A stretch of 57,348 nt of DNA from Bacteroidota bacterium (GTDB lineage: Bacteria > Bacteroidota > Rhodothermia > Rhodothermales > JANQRZ01), in assembly GCA_038746285.1 (NCBI GenBank), contig JBCDKT010000023.1, positions 1 through 57,348 of the forward strand. The letters run 5' to 3'. How positions within the stretch are numbered: position 1 is the stretch's first letter; every line of letters begins with the position of its first letter. The notes beneath the pieces are model-generated. The model ran no database searches, had not been told where the DNA came from, and was given only the letters and a program-made list of their open reading frames with translations. The translations under genes and the position numbers were made by a program. Shown piece by piece: positions 52,210-57,348 of the stretch.

Positions 52210-52240
52210 CGAAGTTAACAGCGTTAATCGGGAAGGTCAA
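52210..52240 (-). promoter_or_regulatory. Candidate promoter of the acyl-CoA dehydrogenase operon
   Basis: On the minus strand: TTG (52240-52238), 20-base spacer, TAACTTCG (52217-52210), 7 of 8 to TAnnTTTG. A 15-bp operator-like dyad overlaps the second element and spacer. Confidence 0.45.
52214..52228. promoter_or_regulatory. Proposed FadR-type operator 3
   Basis: GTTAACAGCGTTAAT: arms GTTAAC and GTTAAT around AGC, covering part of the -7 element and spacer of the candidate promoter. Consistent with steric repression by a TetR dimer. Confidence 0.6.
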
Positions 52241-52315
52241 GAAGGAGTGCAAGCGGGGCCGGCGACCTAGTCGCGCCGCCCGCTTCCGCTCGTCCCGTCC
52301 TCCGCTCGTCCGCGC

Positions 52316-54202
52316 CTACACCACGGCGACGCACTCGCGGCCGTCCTTGACCTCGGCGCTGTACATCTGCCCGATCTCGCCGTCGAAGGTCTTGCTGACC
52401 GCCGAGCGCTTGACCTTCATCGTCGGCGTCAGCAGCTCGTTCTCGACCGTCATCAGGTCCGGGACGAGCTTGAAGCGCTTGACCTGGTTCCAGCGGTCGA
52501 TGCCGGTGTTGGCCTTGTTGACGATGCGCTCGTACTCGGCGACGACCTGGGGGTCCTTGATCCAGTCGTGGAGGCCGCTTCCGGCGATGCCATGGTCCTC
52601 GGCCCACACGCCAAGGCCGTCCGCGCTCGGGAAGAGGAGCGCCGTGCAGAACTTGTAGCCCGAGCCGACGACGACGGCCTGCTCGATCAGCGGCTCGGCC
52701 GTCAGGCGGTTCTCGATGGGCGACGGGATGACGTACTTGCCGGTCGAGAGCTTGAAGAGCGCCTTCTTGCGGTCGGTGATCCGGAGGTAGCCTTCGGGGG
52801 TGAACTCGCCGATGTCGCCGGTGTGGAACCAGGCCTCCTCGTCTACGACCTCCTGGGTTTTCTCGGGGGCCTTGTAGTAGCCCTTCATGATGTGCGGCCC
52901 GCGGGAGATGATCTCGCCGTCCTCGGCAATCGCCACCTCGACCCCGGCAATCGGCGGGCCGACCGTGCCGGCGCGGATCATGCCGGGGAGGTTGTTGGTG
53001 ATGACGGGGCTGGTCTCGGTGAGGCCGTAGCCTTCGAGCACCTGGATGCCGAAGCCGTTGAAGGCGCGGGCGAGGTCGGCGCGGAGGGCGGCCCCGCCGG
53101 AGGTGACGGCCTTGATGCGGGTCAGGCCGAGCTTCTCGCGGAGCTTCGAGTAGACGAGCTTGTCGGCGAGGCCGTGCTTGACGGCGTCGAGGCCGGCGGG
53201 CTCCTTCGTGACGTCGTAGTTGACGGCGCGGTCGAGCGCCCAGCTGCCGATCTTCTTCTTGGCCCCCTCGGCCTGCGCGATGCCGAGCGCGACCTTGTCG
53301 AAGACCTTTTCGAGCACGCGCGGGACCGTCGCGAAGAACGTCGGCTTGACCTCGGCGAGGTGGTCGACGAGTTGGTCTGGGTTGGTATAGTACAGGGTGT
53401 GCCCCCAGCCCGCATTCGCAATCGTGAGCGTGCGGGCATAGATGTGGGTCATCGGGAGGAAGTTGAGCACCACCTCCTCAGCGTGCCCGAGAATCGCGAT
53501 CCCGGAGATTGCGGAGATGGCGTTCGAGGTGATGTTCTCGTGCGAGAGCATCACGCCCTTCGGCTGGCCGGTCGTGCCGGAGGTGTAGATGAGCGTCGCA
53601 AGGTCGCGCGCGTCGATCTGCTGGCGGAGTTCGTCCGGCAAGCCGGGGTGCTCCGCGAGGCGGCGGCGGCCGAGCCCGCGGAGGTCTTCCATCGTGAGGA
53701 GCTGCATCCCGTCGGGGAGCGTGACCCCGCTGCCGGTGCCCTCGGCGAGGACGACGAGGCGAACCTCCGGCACCTGGTCGGCCCAGCCGGCGAAGTTCTG
53801 GAGCATCTCCTCGTTCGAGACGACGAGGGCTTTGGACTCGCTGTGGGTGGCGACGAAGACGAGGTTCTCCGGCGCGTAGGTGGTGTAGAGCGGTACGTTG
53901 ACGATGCCCGCCAGGAGCGTCCCGAAGTCGAAGAGCTGGAAGTAGAGGTCACTGTTGGCGAAGAAGGCGACGTGCTCGCCGCGCTCGAAGCCGTGCTCGA
54001 GGAACCCAGCCGCGATCTCCTCGGTGGCCGTCCGAAACTCGGCGGTCGACATCGTCATCCAGCCGCCTTCGGGGCGCGGCTGGTTGAAGGCGCGCGGGTT
54101 GGGGTAGCGCTCGGCCGCCTCGACGAGCAGCGAGGGGATCGTCCGTCCGAGGACGACCTCGCCCTTGGACTGAGGGAGAGCAGTGTGGATTTGCAGCGGC
54201 AT
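52316..54202 (-). CDS. fadD: Long-chain acyl-CoA synthetase (AMP-forming)
   Basis: Activates fatty acids to acyl-CoA with ATP and CoA, the entry step to beta-oxidation, at the inner membrane. The 628-residue sequence shows the ANL superfamily motifs: P-loop TLIYTSGTTGQPKGVMLSHENI, VLNFLPMTHIYARTLTI, VTSGGAALRADLARAFNGFGIQVLEGYGLTETSPVITNN, WFHTGDIGEFTPEGYLRITDRKKALFKLSTGKYVIPSPIE (adenylate-binding A5-A8 with the hinge Asp and the Arg of DRKK). The C-terminal lysine region is STGKYV. The length is typical for eukaryotic-like long-chain ligases (FadD15 group) rather than E. coli FadD (561). First structural gene after the TetR gene; it runs toward the dehydrogenase gene. Confidence 0.95.
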   Translation of the reverse strand: MPLQIHTALPQSKGEVVLGRTIPSLLVEAAERYPNPRAFNQPRPEGGWMTMSTAEFRTATEEIAAGFLEHGFERGEHVAFFANSDLYFQLFDFGTLLAGIVNVPLYTTYAPENLVFVATHSESKALVVSNEEMLQNFAGWADQVPEVRLVVLAEGTGSGVTLPDGMQLLTMEDLRGLGRRRLAEHPGLPDELRQQIDARDLATLIYTSGTTGQPKGVMLSHENITSNAISAISGIAILGHAEEVVLNFLPMTHIYARTLTIANAGWGHTLYYTNPDQLVDHLAEVKPTFFATVPRVLEKVFDKVALGIAQAEGAKKKIGSWALDRAVNYDVTKEPAGLDAVKHGLADKLVYSKLREKLGLTRIKAVTSGGAALRADLARAFNGFGIQVLEGYGLTETSPVITNNLPGMIRAGTVGPPIAGVEVAIAEDGEIISRGPHIMKGYYKAPEKTQEVVDEEAWFHTGDIGEFTPEGYLRITDRKKALFKLSTGKYVIPSPIENRLTAEPLIEQAVVVGSGYKFCTALLFPSADGLGVWAEDHGIAGSGLHDWIKDPQVVAEYERIVNKANTGIDRWNQVKRFKLVPDLMTVENELLTPTMKVKRSAVSKTFDGEIGQMYSAEVKDGRECVAVV

Positions 54203-54368
54203 GGGATTCGGGGTCTTAGGGAAATGAAAGCACCTACGGGCACGCGCGCCTGCGTGAAGCCAAGGTAAAAATACGACGAACGCACTGAGCCGTGCGGACG
54301 CCTGACCTGCTCGCCTGTCGACGGGCGCGCGCGGCGGCCTGTGGGCCCCGGGTCCGCTACCTGCCGGC

Positions 54369-54989
54369 CTAGCCGTGCGGGGCGGGGTCGGCCTGGAAGC
54401 AGAAGCCGGCTATCGCGTGGCGGACGACGGCCTCGGCGATGGCGTCGCGCTCGAAGCGCACGTCCACGCGCTGCGCCAGCAGCAGCGCCACCGCCCCGTG
54501 GAGCCCCGCCCAGAGCACGCTCGCTGCCATCGCCGGGTCGGCCACGTCGAACTGGTCGGTCTCGGCTCCGGCCCCGAGGGCTTCGGCGAAGAGCTCCAGG
54601 TTGCGCCGGGCGCGGCGGTACTTCTCGGCCGGGTAGCGGGCCATCCGCTCCGGGTGGAGCATGAACATGACTTCGTAGTACTCCGGGTGGTCGAGCCCGA
54701 AGTGGACGTAGCCCCGGCTCATCGCTTCGAGGCGCTCAGCTGGGTCCGGGTGGGAGTCCGCGATCTTCTGGAGCGAGGCGTTGAGCTGCATCATCCCCTC
54801 GTCGATGAGCGCGTGCAGGAGCGCGTCCTTGTTCTCGAAGTGGAGGTAGATGCTCGTGGCGCTGCACCCGACCGACCGGGCGATCTTGCGCATCGAGAGG
54901 TTGTTGTAGCCGACCTCGACGAGCATCAGGCGCGTGCGGTCGAGGATGGCACGGCGCAGGTCGGAGCCGTTGGAGCGGGGGTCGGCCAT
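54369..54989 (-). CDS. TetR/AcrR-family regulator, probable FadR-type repressor of the fad cluster
   Basis: A 206-residue dimeric repressor. The N-terminal helix-turn-helix (about residues 10-55) reads AILDRTRLMLVEVGYNNLSMRKIARSVGCSATSIYLHFENKDALLHALIDEGM, with recognition helix CSATSIYLHF. The ligand-binding part is helical and starts with MQLNASLQKIADSHPDPAERLEAMSRGYVHFGLDHPEYYEVMFML, resembling TetR_C proteins such as FadR/PsrA that bind acyl-CoA. It lies upstream of fadD in the same direction (166-base gap) at the head of the beta-oxidation cluster; acyl-CoA would release it from DNA. Three conserved 15-bp dyads in the cluster are its proposed sites. ATG 54989. Confidence 0.85.
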   Translation of the reverse strand: MADPRSNGSDLRRAILDRTRLMLVEVGYNNLSMRKIARSVGCSATSIYLHFENKDALLHALIDEGMMQLNASLQKIADSHPDPAERLEAMSRGYVHFGLDHPEYYEVMFMLHPERMARYPAEKYRRARRNLELFAEALGAGAETDQFDVADPAMAASVLWAGLHGAVALLLAQRVDVRFERDAIAEAVVRHAIAGFCFQADPAPHG

Positions 54990-55197
54990 GAACGGGAGGG
55001 GTTAGCAGAGGGCGCTAGCGTACTCCAACATGCCCCCCGTTGTCAAGGTCCGCGCCCCACAGCCGGTGTCACCTTTGGCGCATTCTGCCCTAGTCTTGTC
55101 GCCCGTGGGGACAGTGAGGCGGTGGACGGTTGGCGCGTTGCACGGCGGTCTCGGTACCTTGCTCGACTTCGCCCTCGACCCTCGACCCCCGACGCCT

Positions 55198-55704
55198 GTG
55201 CACATCCACGTCTTCACCACCGGCGGCACGATCGACAAGGTCTACTTCGACGCCCGCAGCGACTACGAGATCGGCGACCCGCAGATCGTTGACATCCTCG
55301 GCGACGTCGGAGTCGCGGCGGAGGTCGAGGTGGAGACCCTGCTGCGCAAGGACAGCCTCGACCTCACCGACGCCGACCGAGCGCTCATCGCCGAGCGCGT
55401 CCGGGCAGCTTCCAGTCCGCGCATCCTCATCACCCACGGCACCGACACTATGACCGCGACGGCCCAGGCGCTCGGCGACGCAGGCGATAAAACGGTCGTC
55501 CTCGTCGGCTCGCTCAGTCCGGCGCGGTTCAAGGGCTCGGACGCCGAATTCAACATCGGGTTTGCCCTGGCGGCGGTCCAGACGCTCCCGCCGGGTGTCT
55601 ATGTGGCCATGAACGGCCTCGTGTTCCCGGCCGAAGGGGTCAGAAAGAACCGCCCTGCGAACAGGTTCGAGGGCGAACCGTACCAAGTCCCTGTTTCTGC
55701 GTGA
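55198..55704 (+). CDS. Short asparaginase-like domain protein (N-terminal half only)
   Basis: A 168-residue protein, from GTG 55198, corresponding to the N-terminal domain of bacterial L-asparaginase/glutaminase (usual length about 330). It has the catalytic motifs TTGGTIDKVYFD (first nucleophilic Thr), LITHGTDTMTATAQALG (second Thr-Asp pair) and KTVVLVGSLSPARFKGSDAEFNIGFALAAVQTLPPGVYVAMNG (in parts). The C-terminal domain that completes the tetramer active site is missing, and the protein ends REGVRKNRPANRFEG-like tail. Such standalone domains occur in Bacteroidota and related phyla; whether they hydrolyse asparagine is unclear. Earlier in-frame starts to 55030 exist but lead into unlikely sequence. 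Confidence 0.75.
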   Translation: MHIHVFTTGGTIDKVYFDARSDYEIGDPQIVDILGDVGVAAEVEVETLLRKDSLDLTDADRALIAERVRAASSPRILITHGTDTMTATAQALGDAGDKTVVLVGSLSPARFKGSDAEFNIGFALAAVQTLPPGVYVAMNGLVFPAEGVRKNRPANRFEGEPYQVPVSA

Positions 55705-55850
55705 GGCGAGCCGAGCAGTGGACCCGGCCCTCGAAAGCTTATCTGTGTGTGAAGTATCCGCGAAAGGATGTGAACCGAACGGCTCCAGCACGCCCTCGCG
55801 GTATCTACCGTCCGGTCCCGTTCATCCCCTGCACACCCAACCGCTCCCTG

Positions 55851-57348
55851 ATGCGACGACTCGTTTCGCTGTTCTCGTTCCTGCTGCTCGTCTCCCTCAC
55901 TCCCGACGCCGACGCGCAGCGAGCGAACTGCTCGGGCGGACTCGTCACGCCTCCGGGGTCGTCCACTGCTCACGCCTGCGACGGCGTGGACGTGCTCGGG
56001 CGGGTCTCCCTGGGCGAGATGGGCTCGCAGTACGCCAGCGACATCTGGGGCTGGACCGACCCGGACACCGGCAAGGAGTACGCGCTCGTCGCGCTCGTCG
56101 AAGGAACGGCGTTCGTCGACGTCTCCAGCCCGGAGGCTCCTAAGTACCTCGGCCGTCTTCCCACCCACGCCCCGGCTTCGGTCTGGCGCGACATCAAGGT
56201 CTACCAGAACCACGCCTTCATCGTCGCCGACTTCAGCGACACCCACGGCATGCAGGTCTTCGACCTGACACTGCTCCGCGGGGTGACGCAGCCGACCACG
56301 TTCGCCGAGACGGCGCACTACGACGCCATCGGCGGCGCGCACAACATCGCCATCAACGAGGACACGGGCTTTGCCTACATCGTCGGCGACCGCAGCGCCT
56401 GCGCCGGGGGCCTCCACATGGTCGACATCCAGACTCCGACGGAGCCGACGTTCGCCGGCTGCTTCAGCGATGACGGCTACACCCACGACGTGCAGTGCGT
56501 CACCTACGATGGCCCCGACACCGACTACACCGGAAGTGAGGTCTGCTTCGCCCTCAACGAAGACACCGTCACGATCGTCGACGTGACCGACAAGGCGAAC
56601 CCGGTGCAGCTCTCGCAGATCATCTATCCCAACTTCGACTACGTCCACCAGGGGTGGCTCACCGAGGACAGCCGTTACCTGATCAGCAACGACGAGGGGG
56701 ACGAGAGCACGTTCGGCCTCAACACCCGGACGCTGGTCTCCGACGTGTCGGACCTCGACGACCCCGAGTTCTTGGACGCCTACGACCACGGGACGCGCGC
56801 CGTCGACCACAACCTGTACGTCAGCGGGCGCTACGTCTACGCCTCGAACTACGCTGCCGGCCTCCGCATCCTGGACACCCAGGCGATTGAGGGCGACGGC
56901 CCCCAGGTTCTGGAAGAGATCGCTTTCTTCGACACCAACCCGGACAGCGAAGGCACGACGTTCAGCGGCACTTGGAGCAACTACCCCTTCTTCGAGAGCG
57001 GCGTCGTCGTCGTCAGCGACACGCAGCGCGGCCTGTTTGTCCTCGACCCGCAGTTCGACGGCTCCGTCGCGGCTGAGGACGGCACCACCGCCGCTGCCAG
57101 CCGCCTCCAGGCGGCCTTCCCCAACCCTGCCTCCGGGCGCACTACGCTGACGCTGACGCTGGACCAGGCCCAGGAGGTCTCCGTCGTGGTCTACGACGCG
57201 CTCGGGAGCCGCGTGGCGACGCTCTTCGAGGGCGCGCTCGGGGCGGAGGCGGCGCGCTCGCTGGTCTTCGACGGGTCGGGCCGCCCGGCGGGGCTCTACG
57301 TAGTGCGCGCCGTGGGCGAGACGTTCTCCGAGACCCAGCGCATCGTCA
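55851..57348 (+). CDS. Secreted LVIVD-repeat (choice-of-anchor B) protein with T9SS sorting domain, 3' end cut
   Basis: An exported protein running off the right edge, so it is not closed by a stop codon; about 499 residues are visible from ATG 55851. A signal peptide (MRRLVSLFSFLLLVSLTPDADAQ) is followed by a beta-propeller-like set of repeats with FVDVSSPEAPKYLGRLPTH, GMQVFDLTLLRGV, GLHMVDIQTPTEPTF, VTIVDVTDKANPVQLSQI and LRILDTQAIEG, the V-D-V-S/T-x-P-x-x-P pattern of LVIVD/choice-of-anchor B proteins. A disulfide-capable Cys pair lies in the propeller (SACAGG..GCFSDD). The last 80 residues are the type A sorting domain: AAFPNPASGRTTLTLTL, VVVYDALGSRVATLFEG, GLYVVRAVGETFSETQRIV. Destination: surface or medium by type IX secretion. 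Ligand unknown. Confidence 0.88.
   Translation, partial: MRRLVSLFSFLLLVSLTPDADAQRANCSGGLVTPPGSSTAHACDGVDVLGRVSLGEMGSQYASDIWGWTDPDTGKEYALVALVEGTAFVDVSSPEAPKYLGRLPTHAPASVWRDIKVYQNHAFIVADFSDTHGMQVFDLTLLRGVTQPTTFAETAHYDAIGGAHNIAINEDTGFAYIVGDRSACAGGLHMVDIQTPTEPTFAGCFSDDGYTHDVQCVTYDGPDTDYTGSEVCFALNEDTVTIVDVTDKANPVQLSQIIYPNFDYVHQGWLTEDSRYLISNDEGDESTFGLNTRTLVSDVSDLDDPEFLDAYDHGTRAVDHNLYVSGRYVYASNYAAGLRILDTQAIEGDGPQVLEEIAFFDTNPDSEGTTFSGTWSNYPFFESGVVVVSDTQRGLFVLDPQFDGSVAAEDGTTAAASRLQAAFPNPASGRTTLTLTLDQAQEVSVVVYDALGSRVATLFEGALGAEAARSLVFDGSGRPAGLYVVRAVGETFSETQRIV

Overview
This window is about 57 kb of GC-rich, gene-dense chromosome with no tRNA, rRNA, CRISPR or insertion sequence that I can see. It looks like a member of the Rhodothermota (Bacteroidota-related, Salinibacter/Rubricoccus-like). 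Reasons: three secreted proteins carry a type IX secretion C-terminal sorting domain, there are split Lpt genes with LptD, a DUF5916 outer-membrane protein and LytS/LytTR signalling. Genes rarely have Shine-Dalgarno sequences, and several upstream regions fit a TTG-N18-20-TAnnTTTG promoter. The phylum is inferred from gene content, not proven.

Layout. 1-5.8 kb (+): enolase (cut at the left edge), a FtsB/DivIC septum protein, a ROK sugar kinase lacking the family zinc site, and LptD. 5.9-10.6 kb: a BON protein, a histidine-phosphatase lipoprotein, a small membrane protein and the three-gene proton-translocating transhydrogenase (pntA1-pntA2-pntB, minus). 10.8-16.1 kb (+): a LytS-type kinase and LytTR regulator, two tandem paralogous T9SS-secreted beta-propellers, and a nitroreductase-like protein. 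16.1-22.0 kb (-): a MamK-like actin overlapping a membrane-anchored amidase, a small (apparently frameshifted) lipoprotein, ribosomal protein S1 with an unusual N-terminal extension, and cytidylate kinase. 22.1-31.2 kb: mixed genes, including a LEA-type lipoprotein, a SpoU methyltransferase, an accessory islet with a RES/Xre toxin-antitoxin pair, DoxX, a split methylmalonyl-CoA mutase large subunit, GNAT, MarC and an atypical photolyase. 31.3-34.6 kb (-): lptC-lptA-lptB. 35-37 kb (+): a partner-switching module of STAS protein, anti-sigma-type kinase and REC-PP2C phosphatase. 37-42.8 kb (-): a DUF5916 outer-membrane protein and a BlaI/M56 pair. 43.3-55.0 kb (-): a complete fatty-acid beta-oxidation cluster with its TetR regulator. 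55.2-57.3 kb (+): an asparaginase-like domain protein and a T9SS-secreted LVIVD-repeat protein cut by the right edge.

The most coherent pathway is beta-oxidation: acyl-CoA synthetase, two acyl-CoA dehydrogenases, a FadN-type hydratase/dehydrogenase, a thiolase and a dienoyl-CoA-reductase-like SDR. Three 15-bp dyads (GTTWACAGYGTWAAC) lie upstream of the two dehydrogenases, one of them on a good promoter, and are proposed TetR operators.

The most unusual item is the MamK-family actin, which has no other magnetosome gene nearby and is translationally coupled to a cell-wall amidase. The intergenic regions are rich in structured repeats: a 28-nt palindrome family (four copies), a family of long G-rich/C-rich inverted repeats (four copies), and several single large hairpins. 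Some of these repeats supply the stop codons of neighbouring genes.
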